From an uncultured Ectothiorhodospiraceae bacterium (GTDB lineage Bacteria > Pseudomonadota > Gammaproteobacteria > UBA9214): a DNA stretch of 59,856 nt. This document shows positions 45,802-53,091 of this stretch, piece by piece (position 1 is the stretch's first letter; each line of letters begins with the position of its first letter). The position numbers were made by a program, and so were the translations under genes. The DNA is taken from NCBI GenBank assembly GCA_947259415.1, contig CAMYMI010000011.1:1-59856 (forward strand), read 5' to 3'. The notes below the pieces were generated by a model. That model ran no database searches. It was not told where the DNA came from and was given only the letters and a program-made list of their open reading frames with translations.

Positions 45802-45877
45802 GGTGTCAGGAACCATTTTTAGAACAGCTGCACAACATAACGCCCATAGCAGGAATGAAAAATGGTTCCTGACACCT
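45801..45877. repeat. Perfect 20-bp inverted repeat at the start of the TPR gene
   Basis: AGGTGTCAGGAACCATTTTT (45801-45820) and its exact complement at 45858-45877, with a 37-base loop. It resembles REP/MITE-type mobile hairpins. It begins at the CRTAC1 stop and encodes the first residues of the next protein. Confidence 0.8.
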
Positions 45878-47527
45878 TTTTTCCTGATCCTGTGCCTGCT
45901 GGCATGGGCGCCGCTTGATGCAGATGACAGCGTTGCAGCCCCACCTGCGGACTGGAACACACGGGGTTTACAGGCCATACCACTGCCAAAAACAGACAAC
46001 CTGGATGAAGAAACCCGCGCGCGTCTGGAGGAGGCCCGCGCACAGGTCAATGCTGCCTTCCAGGAACAGGCCACCGCGCGCGAGCTCGCCGCCGCCTACG
46101 GTGAACTGGGCGCCCTCTATCAGGTCTATGCATTGCACCGTTCAGCGGAACAGTGCTATGCGAATGCCATTGCCCTGGATCCCGACAATTTCCGCTGGAC
46201 CTATTACGCCGCCTATCATGCTGCGTCGACCGGGCGAATGCCGCTTGCCGTGCAGCGCTACCGGCAGGCGCGCACACTGAAACCCGCCTACAAGGCACTG
46301 GTCGTGCGGCTTGCGGATGCCTTGCTCGACCTGAACGAGCTCGACAGTGCCCGCGCGGCTTATGATGAGGTCATTAATGAGACCGGGCTGGAGGCCGCCG
46401 CCCGCTATGGGCTGGGGCAGATTGCCCTGTTGCAGCGCGACTATGAAACGGCCATTGCGCATTTCACTCGCGCACTCGAACTGGACCCCGCTGCGACCCG
46501 TATTCATTATGTACTGGCCCAGGCCCTGCGTGCCGTGCAGCGCAATACCGAGGCCAGAACACAGCTGGCGTTACGCGGCGACGGTCTACCCGCTATCAGG
46601 GATCCCCAGATCGAAAGTCTCAAGGCCATGAAGAGTGGCGCCCACATCCACTTCACCCGTGCCATGAAGGCCATCAAGCAGCATGATCATGACGCGGCCC
46701 GGGAACACTTTGCACTCGGCCTGAGAGAGGCACCGGACAATGCCAGCGCGCTGGTCAGCTATGCACGCGCCCTTTATCTGACAGGGAAAGTAACCGAATC
46801 GCGAAGCACCCTGGAGCGCGCCATCACCCTGCAGCCGGACAGTACACTGGGGCTGTTCCTGCTCGGGATACTGGCAGAGGAGGGGGGTGACACCGCTCGA
46901 GCGCTGGACTATTACCAGCAGGTACTGGCGCATGAACCGGCGCATGCCGGGGCGCATTATTACCTTGCCAATCATTATTTCCGCGCAGGCGACTATGGCA
47001 AAGCGGCCAGTCACTATGAACAGGCCCTTGAGGTCGATGCGCGCTACTCGGCGGCCTATATCCCACATCTCGGCGCACTGCTCAATGCCGGCGCCTCCGA
47101 CAGCACGCTGTTGAAGACCCTCAAGGACGCGATGCAGTATTTTCCCGAGCAGCCGATCTTTCGCAGCCTGCTGGCTCGCCTGCTGGCAGCCAACAGCGAC
47201 CCGCGGTTAAACGATCCGCAAGAGGCGCTGCGTCTGGCAGAGCAACTGGTCAAGGAACAACGAATCCCGCCGCACCTGGAGGTGCTGGCACTCGCCAATG
47301 CGGCCAATGGCCGGTTCGAACAGGCGGCTGCCATCCTGGATGAGGTCCTGATACAGATTGTCTGGTCGATGCCCGGTGAGTCGGCCCGGCTGGGGGAAGA
47401 CCAGTTGGCCTATCAGTCAGGCAAGCTGCCTGCCGCCGATGCACGTCAAGGCTGGCCCAAGATCCAGCCGCCGGTCTTCGATGCCCAGGGGCCGTTTCGC
47501 AACTACCCGGCCGCAAAACCGTATTAG
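45803..47527 (+). CDS. Exported TPR protein (cluster 2)
   Basis: 574 aa. GTG start inside the inverted repeat; a hydrophobic stretch at residues about 22-36 (FLTPFFLILCLLAWAP) acts as a signal peptide, followed by about a dozen tetratricopeptide repeats (for example YELGALYQVYALHRSAEQCY-like at residues 90-120). No catalytic motif. Because the inverted repeat supplies the start codon and the residues ahead of the hydrophobic core, the N-terminus may have been remodelled by repeat insertion. Third gene of the cytochrome-CRTAC1-TPR operon. Confidence 0.82.
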   Translation: MSGTIFRTAAQHNAHSRNEKWFLTPFFLILCLLAWAPLDADDSVAAPPADWNTRGLQAIPLPKTDNLDEETRARLEEARAQVNAAFQEQATARELAAAYGELGALYQVYALHRSAEQCYANAIALDPDNFRWTYYAAYHAASTGRMPLAVQRYRQARTLKPAYKALVVRLADALLDLNELDSARAAYDEVINETGLEAAARYGLGQIALLQRDYETAIAHFTRALELDPAATRIHYVLAQALRAVQRNTEARTQLALRGDGLPAIRDPQIESLKAMKSGAHIHFTRAMKAIKQHDHDAAREHFALGLREAPDNASALVSYARALYLTGKVTESRSTLERAITLQPDSTLGLFLLGILAEEGGDTARALDYYQQVLAHEPAHAGAHYYLANHYFRAGDYGKAASHYEQALEVDARYSAAYIPHLGALLNAGASDSTLLKTLKDAMQYFPEQPIFRSLLARLLAANSDPRLNDPQEALRLAEQLVKEQRIPPHLEVLALANAANGRFEQAAAILDEVLIQIVWSMPGESARLGEDQLAYQSGKLPAADARQGWPKIQPPVFDAQGPFRNYPAAKPY

Positions 47528-47601
47528 CCTGCCACTTAATTCCTTCCCCCTGCTGACAAAGCGCCAGGTTATCCTGTTACGCAATCGTCATAGCAGCCTG
47601 C

Positions 47602-47691
47602 CCGTAGGAGCGCCTCGCGGCGCGATATAACAAGCATCGAATCGCGCCTGCACCCGATTAAGCGCTGGGCATAAACAAGGCGCTCCTACGG
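47602..47691. repeat. REP/BIME-like palindromic element
   Basis: CCGTAGGAGCGCCT (47602-47615) faces its near complement AGGCGCTCCTACGG (47678-47691). The GTAGGAGCGCC-type head is the common REP form of gamma-proteobacteria such as Pseudomonas. No nearby RAYT transposase. Confidence 0.75.
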
Positions 47692-47761
47692 TTTCCTTGT
47701 CAATTATCAGGACGCCCTGTAGGCGGCACATGGAGCAGTTACCGAGGATGAGGGGATATAA

Positions 47762-47789
47762 AAAAGGCGCACCCGAGGGCGCGCCTTTT
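47762..47789. terminator. Bidirectional intrinsic terminator
   Basis: 9-bp stem AAAAGGCGC/GCGCCTTTT with a 10-base loop, between the TPR gene (+) and the Gly/Tyr-rich gene (-). Six A residues precede it and four T residues follow. Confidence 0.8.
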
Positions 47790-47806
47790 CCCTGCAGGAA
47801 TGCAGT

Positions 47807-48136
47807 TTACTTGGCCGTGCTGGTCGCCGGTGCGGCTGGCGCTGCATAGCCGCCATAGGCAGGATAGCCGCCATAGCCGTAGCCGGGATACCCGCCCCAG
47901 CCACCGTAGCCGGGATAACCACCACCCCAGCCACCGTAACCGGGATAGCCACCATAGCCGTAACCGGGATAACCACCATAGCCGTAACCGGGATAACCAC
48001 CGTAACCCCAGGGGCCGCCGCCCCAGGGACCACCGTAGTAATCGTTACCGCCCCACCAGGCACTCGCCGTGCTGGCGCCCAGTGCGGCTGCGCCGGCCAC
48101 GATAATGGCAGCAACAAGCTTCGTAATTTTCTTCAT
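47807..48136 (-). CDS. Gly/Tyr/Pro-rich secreted protein, probable sulfur globule protein
   Basis: 109 aa. Sec signal peptide (MKKITKLVAAIIVAGAAALG, cleaved after STASA), then WWGGN and a repeat region of GYGGYPGYGYGGYPGYGG units, ending in an Ala/Pro-rich tail (YAAPAAPATSTAK). The composition and layout match the envelope proteins of periplasmic sulfur globules in purple sulfur bacteria (CV1-CV3 type). With sulfide dehydrogenase in the same window, that role is the best guess. Low-complexity composition means other secreted Gly-rich proteins cannot be excluded. It has its own terminator. Confidence 0.68.
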   Translation of the reverse strand: MKKITKLVAAIIVAGAAALGASTASAWWGGNDYYGGPWGGGPWGYGGYPGYGYGGYPGYGYGGYPGYGGWGGGYPGYGGWGGYPGYGYGGYPAYGGYAAPAAPATSTAK

Positions 48137-48488
48137 TACGCCTTACCTCCGTTATTGTTGATTACCTGATTACCGCTGCCTGCCAGTTAGTAGCCGGCAA
48201 AGGTAACCAAAAGTATAGACAAAATAATGTCGCTTCTCCTAGCCCCAAAGGTGAGAGTGATACGGCCTGTTCAATGATTATTTGATCCAGATCAAACCAG
48301 TGACCGGGCCCTGGAGGGGCGCCGGGGGCCGCATGCCGGGGTAGGGAGGGGCATTCCAAATTTCAGATATTACTGAATAAATATTATTTATCTTATTGTT
48401 TTTATTAATTATTAATTCATGATAGATAAAGCCATGAGGCCCGGCGCCGATATACCCAGGGTAGTTATCAGCCACGGAGACACGGGCC
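48137..48488. other. Divergent spacer with an FNR-type box
   Basis: 352 bases between the Gly/Tyr-rich gene (-) and NlpC/P60 (+). A -10-like TATACT on the minus strand lies near 48212-48217. The FNR-like site is listed separately. The rest is alternately GC-rich and AT-rich with no gene. Confidence 0.5.
48282..48295 (-). promoter_or_regulatory. FNR/Anr-type box
   Basis: TTGATCCAGATCAA, perfect TTGAT-N4-ATCAA. It is about 146 bases from the Gly/Tyr-rich gene start and about 83 bases from a possible start site at 48205, compatible with an upstream (class I) activating position. Confidence 0.6.
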
Positions 48489-48989
48489 ATGGTCAGGGTT
48501 CTACGAGGGTTTCAAGGTACACGCCGGCTGGGGCTTGCCCTGGGCCTCTGCGCCATGCTGGCGGCCTGCAGCACGACCCCGCCAGCACGGCAGAAATCAT
48601 CCACCGGCGATGTACAAACGGCGCCGGTCCATCCTCCGGTCGTTAGCCTGGCAAACAGCCTGCTGGGCGTTCCGTATCACTATGGTGGTTCCAGCCCGCG
48701 CGGCTTCGATTGCAGTGGCCTGGTGTATTACGTCTATCACCGGGCCGGCATGCCGGTACCCCGTACAACGACGGCACAGCGCCGACATGCCACACCCGTC
48801 GCCCTGACACACATTCAGCCCGGGGACCTGCTGTTTTTCAAACATGGCTATCGCCGGGTATCCCACGTCGGCATCTATGCCGGTCGCGGACAATTCATAC
48901 ATGCCCCCTCGAGCGGGAAACGCGTGTCCTACGCCAGTCTCGATAATCCCTACTGGCAACAACGCCTGGTCGCCGCGGGACGCTATTAA
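48489..48989 (+). CDS. NlpC/P60-family lipoprotein
   Basis: 166 aa. Lipoprotein signal (LAACS), short linker, NlpC/P60 cysteine peptidase domain. Catalytic Cys in FDCSGLVYYVY, His in SHVGIYAG, third polar residue in FIHAPS. It most resembles the small Spr/MepS-type endopeptidases that cut peptidoglycan cross-links. Outer-membrane anchoring is expected from the lipobox. A GGAGA element precedes the ATG. Confidence 0.9.
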   Translation: MVRVLRGFQGTRRLGLALGLCAMLAACSTTPPARQKSSTGDVQTAPVHPPVVSLANSLLGVPYHYGGSSPRGFDCSGLVYYVYHRAGMPVPRTTTAQRRHATPVALTHIQPGDLLFFKHGYRRVSHVGIYAGRGQFIHAPSSGKRVSYASLDNPYWQQRLVAAGRY

Positions 48990-49052
48990 CAGTCATCCAA
49001 CGCCGGCACCCTGTTTACATATCAGGCATGCGCTCGTTATAGTGATGCGCGC

Positions 49053-49481
49053 ATGTTCACCGCCCGATCAACCACCGCCATCCTGATAGTCACGATCCTG
49101 ATGACCAGTCCCATCCAGGCCGGAGATGCCAGGCAGTTAGCCGCCTGTCCGCAAAAACCGAACTGCATCTCCAGCCAGGCGGATGACGGGCAACATGCCG
49201 TTGCACCTTTTTCCTTTACAGGCAGCGCGCAAACGGCCTGGGAACAACTCAGGTCAGCCATCCAGTCAGAAAAGCGCACAAGCATCGTGGAAGAGGGTGC
49301 GAATTACCTGCACGCCGAGGCACGCAGCCGGATATTCGGCTTTGTCGATGATGTGGAATTCCTGCTGGTCCCGGAAGAGCAGCTCATTCATGTACGTTCG
49401 GCCTCGCGCTCGGGATACAGCGACTTCGGCGTAAACCGGCGACGCGTCGAACGTATACGCCGCGCGATTAATGGGCAATAA
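49053..49481 (+). CDS. DUF1499 family protein
   Basis: 142 aa with an N-terminal signal peptide (TAILIVTILMTSPIQAG). The DUF1499 pattern is clear: CPQKPNCISSQAD, then WEQLRSAI, VEEGANYLHAEARSRIFGFVDD and RSASRSGYSDFGVNRRRVE. Function unknown. It is the first of three closely spaced plus-strand genes. Confidence 0.87.
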   Translation: MFTARSTTAILIVTILMTSPIQAGDARQLAACPQKPNCISSQADDGQHAVAPFSFTGSAQTAWEQLRSAIQSEKRTSIVEEGANYLHAEARSRIFGFVDDVEFLLVPEEQLIHVRSASRSGYSDFGVNRRRVERIRRAINGQ

Positions 49482-49492
49482 GGGGAAGGGCA

Positions 49493-50137
49493 GTGCCGGA
49501 TGAGGGTGTCATCAAGTTTGATCTGGACTTCAGCAACGCAACACTCATCCCCTCGAAAATACTGCGCGAGCTCAACGCCTGGCGGAGGATACTCTGGCAA
49601 CTCGCGCTGATCGGACAGGACCCGCAACGCTACGGCGGTTATGGTTTCGGCAATGTCAGCCAGCGGCTGGCACCATTCGATGCCGAGCCGGGGCGACGTG
49701 CCTTCATCATCAGCGGCACCCAGACCGGTGGCCTGGCAACCCTGGACGCATCCGCTTACTGCACCGTCACGCAACATGATCCGCGCCGCAACCGGGTCGT
49801 CGCCGAAGGGCCAGTCAGGCCTTCATCGGAATCGCTGACACATGCCATGATCTATGCCCTGGATGCCGGTATCCGGGTGATCCTGCATGTCCATTCACCG
49901 GTGATCTGGCAGCATGCCGAAACCCTGCAGCTACCGCTTACAGACCCGGCTGTTGAATACGGCACACCGGCCATGGCACAGGAGGCAGAGCGCCTGTTCA
50001 GGGAAACGGCTGTCAGTGACAAGGGCATTTTTTCCATGGGCGGGCACGAAGACGGTGTCGTGGCCTTCGGAGCAACAGCAGAAGAGGCCGGCACCCGCCT
50101 GTTAAGCACGCTAGCCGCAGGCTATACACTTATCTGA
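49493..50137 (+). CDS. Class II aldolase/adducin-family protein
   Basis: 214 aa. Zinc-binding pattern of class II aldolases: GFGNVSQRL near the N-terminus (NxS), the paired His HVHSPVIW, and a third His in GGHEDGVVAF; FIISGTQTG is the phosphate-loop region. The catalytic substrate is unknown: the family includes fuculose and ribulose phosphate aldolases and non-enzymatic adducins. GTG start 12 bases after DUF1499; ends 24 bases before the CDGSH gene. Confidence 0.83.
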   Translation: MPDEGVIKFDLDFSNATLIPSKILRELNAWRRILWQLALIGQDPQRYGGYGFGNVSQRLAPFDAEPGRRAFIISGTQTGGLATLDASAYCTVTQHDPRRNRVVAEGPVRPSSESLTHAMIYALDAGIRVILHVHSPVIWQHAETLQLPLTDPAVEYGTPAMAQEAERLFRETAVSDKGIFSMGGHEDGVVAFGATAEEAGTRLLSTLAAGYTLI

Positions 50138-50161
50138 ACCGAACCTGTCGGGAGGAATCCA

Positions 50162-50797
50162 ATGTCCAGGATCAGCATCAGCTGCGCTAACAACGGCCCA
50201 CTCGTGGTCAAGGGCCTGACCCGGCTGATTGACAGCGAGGGCAGGCCGTTGCCGACCAAACCGGCAATGGGACTGTGCCGATGCGGCGCCTCCAGGAACA
50301 AGCCGTTCTGTGACGGCAGTCATAAAGGATCGGGCTTCGATGATGCCAGGTCACCGCAACGCACAAAGGACAGGTGCCGGGATTACGTCGGCCAGCGCAT
50401 CAGCATTCACAACAACGTGCTGTTGTGTTCGCATGCCGAGCACTGTGTCAAACGCCTCGGCAACGTGTTCAACGAACACAACACGCCGTGGATCGATCCC
50501 GACGGCGACAGCGTGGACAATATCCGCGCACTTATCGACAGCTGTCCGTCGGGTGCGTTGAGTTACAGCGTCGATGGCGAACCGCAACACATCCCGGAAC
50601 GTCAGCCAACGATCGAAATCGAACAGCACGGTCCGTACCGCGTCAGCGGTGGCATTGAGCTTGCCAATGCCGACTGGGGTGAAGGCGCTTCACGCGAGCA
50701 TTACACCCTGTGTCGCTGCGGCGCCTCGAAAAACAAGCCGTTCTGCGACGGCAGCCACGTCCATAGCGGTTTCAGGGATGAAAACGAGCCGATCTAG
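50162..50797 (+). CDS. Double CDGSH iron-sulfur protein with a central cysteine-rich domain
   Basis: 211 aa. Two near-identical CDGSH 2Fe-2S motifs (CRCGASxNKPFCDGSH) at residues about 39-54 and 184-199 flank a central Fer4_19-like domain with cysteines in LLCSHAEHC and DSCPSGALSY. Probably a redox or iron-sulfur sensor or transfer protein in the cytoplasm. A good ribosome site (GGGAGGAA) precedes the ATG. The internal duplication is visible in the DNA (CTGTGACGGCAGTCA / CTGCGACGGCAGCCA). Confidence 0.9.
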   Translation: MSRISISCANNGPLVVKGLTRLIDSEGRPLPTKPAMGLCRCGASRNKPFCDGSHKGSGFDDARSPQRTKDRCRDYVGQRISIHNNVLLCSHAEHCVKRLGNVFNEHNTPWIDPDGDSVDNIRALIDSCPSGALSYSVDGEPQHIPERQPTIEIEQHGPYRVSGGIELANADWGEGASREHYTLCRCGASKNKPFCDGSHVHSGFRDENEPI

Positions 50798-50951
50798 GAA
50801 CCGGGCACAGGCCCTGGCAGGGAGACACCTCTGTACAGACACGTATCATATTTAACATAATATACATTACACGAACTAATATACCGGGCAGGCGATATAT
50901 CATTATGATGCCCTCAAGCCCGGAAACCCTATCAACAGACAAGCATTCCTT

Positions 50952-51875
50952 GTGAAACAGATACTGCACCCAGCGGCCTTGATAGCGCTTGTCGCAACAG
51001 CGGCACAGGCAGACACCTTCGTGCTGCCACCCGCCGATGTCGATGTGGTCGGCCAGGTGCAGCACATCACGGCACACCGCGATGAAACCCTGCTGGACCT
51101 GGCGCGCGACTTTGACCTGGGTCAACAGGAGATCCTGCTGGCCAATCCGCAAGTGGACCGCTGGCTACCCAAAGAAAATTCGGTGGTGGTCCTGCCGCGC
51201 CGCTTCATCATCCCCAAGGCCGAACGCCGCGGCCTGATCCTCAATCTGCCGGAGATGCGCCTGTATCACTTCCCCGACCCGAAGCTGACCGAATCACCGG
51301 TGATGGTCACCCATCCGGTGAGCGTCGGTCGCATGGACTGGGAGACCCCGCTGGGCATCACCAGGATTGTCAGCAAACAAAAGGACCCCGCCTGGCGCCC
51401 TCCCCAGTCGCTCAAGGAAGAGGCCCTGGCCGACGGCGAGGTCTTGCCCGATGTGGTGCCAGCCGGACCGGACAATCCGCTGGGACGCTATGCCATGCGC
51501 CTGGGACTACCCGGTTACCTGATTCACAGCACCAACAAGCCCTACGGCGTGGGGATGCGGGTCACCCATGGTTGCGTACGCATGTATCCCGAGGACATCG
51601 AGAAGCTGTTCGACAAGATCCCCACCGGTACCCCGGTGCAGATCGTCAACCAGCCGGTCAAGGTGGGCTGGCTGGCCGGCGCCCTGTTTCTGGAGATACA
51701 TCCGGTCATGGATGAAGACCGGGAAAAGTACAGCGACTTCATGCAAATGGTCCTCAATGTGATTGCCGATGCCATCGCCGAATCAGGAACAGACCACCAG
51801 GTCGCGCTCAATGGCCGTGCCATTCGCACGGCAATCGGGGAACAGCACGGCATGCCGGTGTTGATCTCGCGCTAG
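50952..51875 (+). CDS. L,D-transpeptidase with LysM-like domain (ErfK/YbiS/YcfS type)
   Basis: 307 aa. Signal peptide (LIALVATAAQA), a LysM-like module (ITAHRDETLLDLARDFDLG...ILLANP), then a YkuD domain with the catalytic motif IHSTNKPYGVGMRVTHGCVRM (His and Cys, the S/T-HGC form). This group attaches Braun-type lipoprotein to peptidoglycan in E. coli, and an Lpp-like gene sits 75 bases beyond. GTG start. Confidence 0.93.
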   Translation: MKQILHPAALIALVATAAQADTFVLPPADVDVVGQVQHITAHRDETLLDLARDFDLGQQEILLANPQVDRWLPKENSVVVLPRRFIIPKAERRGLILNLPEMRLYHFPDPKLTESPVMVTHPVSVGRMDWETPLGITRIVSKQKDPAWRPPQSLKEEALADGEVLPDVVPAGPDNPLGRYAMRLGLPGYLIHSTNKPYGVGMRVTHGCVRMYPEDIEKLFDKIPTGTPVQIVNQPVKVGWLAGALFLEIHPVMDEDREKYSDFMQMVLNVIADAIAESGTDHQVALNGRAIRTAIGEQHGMPVLISR

Positions 51876-51887
51876 CGTATGCAAAAA

Positions 51888-51911
51888 ACAAGGCCCCCGC
51901 AGGGGCCTTGT
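51888..51911 (-). terminator. Intrinsic terminator of the Lpp-like gene
   Basis: 10-bp stem ACAAGGCCCC/GGGGCCTTGT, 4-base loop, with six A residues on the plus-strand left side (a U-tract on the minus strand). Serves the convergent minus-strand gene and may stop the transpeptidase transcript too. Confidence 0.85.
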
Positions 51912-51949
51912 GATCAGAAACGTCTCGGGATAGGCAAATAGCGAGCCTG

Positions 51950-52249
51950 TTATTTGTACATCGCCTTCTTGAACATGCGATCGATCTTGCTATCGGTTTC
52001 CTTCGACAGGCTCATGGCCTGGTTGGCGGTATTCGTCGCCGTCCCCGCCATAGCCTTGGCATCGGCTGCGTCACGGGATGCAGCCGCGGCCTCCGCCCTG
52101 GCCGCTGCAGCATCCGCACTGGCCTGGTCGATCTGGCTCTTCAGGCTGGCAAGCTCGCCGGTCGAGGCACAGCCACTGATACCGGTATAGAGTACGGCTA
52201 CCGTTGCCAGGGCCAGCAGGCGCCGTGTTTGAGTCATCTTGATTTCCAT
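51950..52249 (-). CDS. Lpp/OprI-type outer-membrane lipoprotein
   Basis: 99 aa. Lipobox ISGCAS (Cys about residue 27), then an alanine-zipper coiled coil (SQIDQASADAAAARAEAAAA) and a C-terminal KIDRMFKKAMYK ending in Lys, the residue that is linked to peptidoglycan in Lpp. GAAGGAGG precedes two adjacent ATGs; the second (52249) has the better spacing. It lies between two L,D-transpeptidase genes, which fits covalent anchoring of outer membrane to wall. Confidence 0.87.
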   Translation of the reverse strand: MEIKMTQTRRLLALATVAVLYTGISGCASTGELASLKSQIDQASADAAAARAEAAAASRDAADAKAMAGTATNTANQAMSLSKETDSKIDRMFKKAMYK

Positions 52250-52330
52250 CATTTTCCTCCTTCGTGGGTGATCCATTGGCTGAAATTGCACGCCGCAATG
52301 CTACCTGATCAGGCAACCGGCAGGAAACAG

Positions 52331-52414
52331 TAAACAGGGGACATTCTGCTTTTTATTGCACCCGGGAACTACAGGTGGGTGAAAAAAGTGAAAAAAGCAA
52401 AATGTCCCCGTTTA
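52331..52414. repeat. Inverted repeat (MITE/REP-like hairpin)
   Basis: Arms at 52331-52354 and 52391-52414 pair over about 22 of 24 positions (GGGGACATT.TGCTTTTT in one, its complement in the other). It follows the stop of the downstream L,D-transpeptidase gene and has the style of mobile hairpins like that at 45801. Confidence 0.7.
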
Positions 52415-52417
52415 TCC

Positions 52418-52990
52418 CTAGCGTATTTCGACGGGCGTACCGATGCGCACCCAGCGCTGCAGGCGATCGATCTGCGCATTGGTGAGGGCGACGCAGCCAT
52501 TGGTCCAGTTGAACTGTTCATGGATCTCCGGGTCACCTGCCCCGATGCCGTGAATGCCGATATAACCACCCAGCACGGTATTCTGCGGCGGGGTCTTGCC
52601 GGTCCGGGAGGCCTGCCGGATCGCACGCCATTGCTCTTCACTGATGGCACCTTCCTCCAGGGCGCGGGTGGCCGCCTCGAGATCGGGGAAATCGAGTCCC
52701 ATAAACAGGTGATAGCGGGTGTCCGTGGTGATGCGCCGGATGGTGAACTGACCCAGCGGAGTCTGGTTGTCTCCCCGGCGCTTGAACCAGGTCGTGCCAT
52801 AACGACCGATGGCGATATCCTCGAAGCGGTCCACCTCCCTGCCCTCCTGCAGCACGCTCAGGGTCCGGCTGTCGGTATCCACCAGCAGCCGGACTTCGTC
52901 TTCAGCCAGCGCAGTGGCTGCCGGCAGCCAGAGCAACTGGGCGACAACTGCAAGAAACCAGGCCGGCTGCCTGAGTCGAATGATTCCCAT
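52418..52990 (-). CDS. Periplasmic L,D-transpeptidase (YkuD family)
   Basis: 190 aa. Signal peptide (WFLAVVAQLLWLPAATALAE), then a YkuD domain: GIHGIGAG (His), TNGCVALT (Cys), with GRYGTTWFKRRGDNQTPLGQF as the family's substrate-lid start. It lacks the LysM part of the other transpeptidase. The ATG at 52990 puts the signal in the usual place. It could make 3-3 cross-links or help anchor the neighbouring lipoprotein. Confidence 0.9.
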   Translation of the reverse strand: MGIIRLRQPAWFLAVVAQLLWLPAATALAEDEVRLLVDTDSRTLSVLQEGREVDRFEDIAIGRYGTTWFKRRGDNQTPLGQFTIRRITTDTRYHLFMGLDFPDLEAATRALEEGAISEEQWRAIRQASRTGKTPPQNTVLGGYIGIHGIGAGDPEIHEQFNWTNGCVALTNAQIDRLQRWVRIGTPVEIR

Positions 52991-53091
52991 GATGTGCGTA
53001 CGAGGTCCGCGTAGTGATATAACTGACCTGTCATTATATAGCCTGCAGTTCTGAACCGATATGCAGCCACTCAACCCGGGGTATACGCGTC

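Noticed and set aside
47830-48060. Regular short repeats that could suggest a CRISPR array
   Set aside because: They are in-frame codon repeats of a Gly/Tyr-rich protein, with no spacers of constant length and no cas genes nearby.
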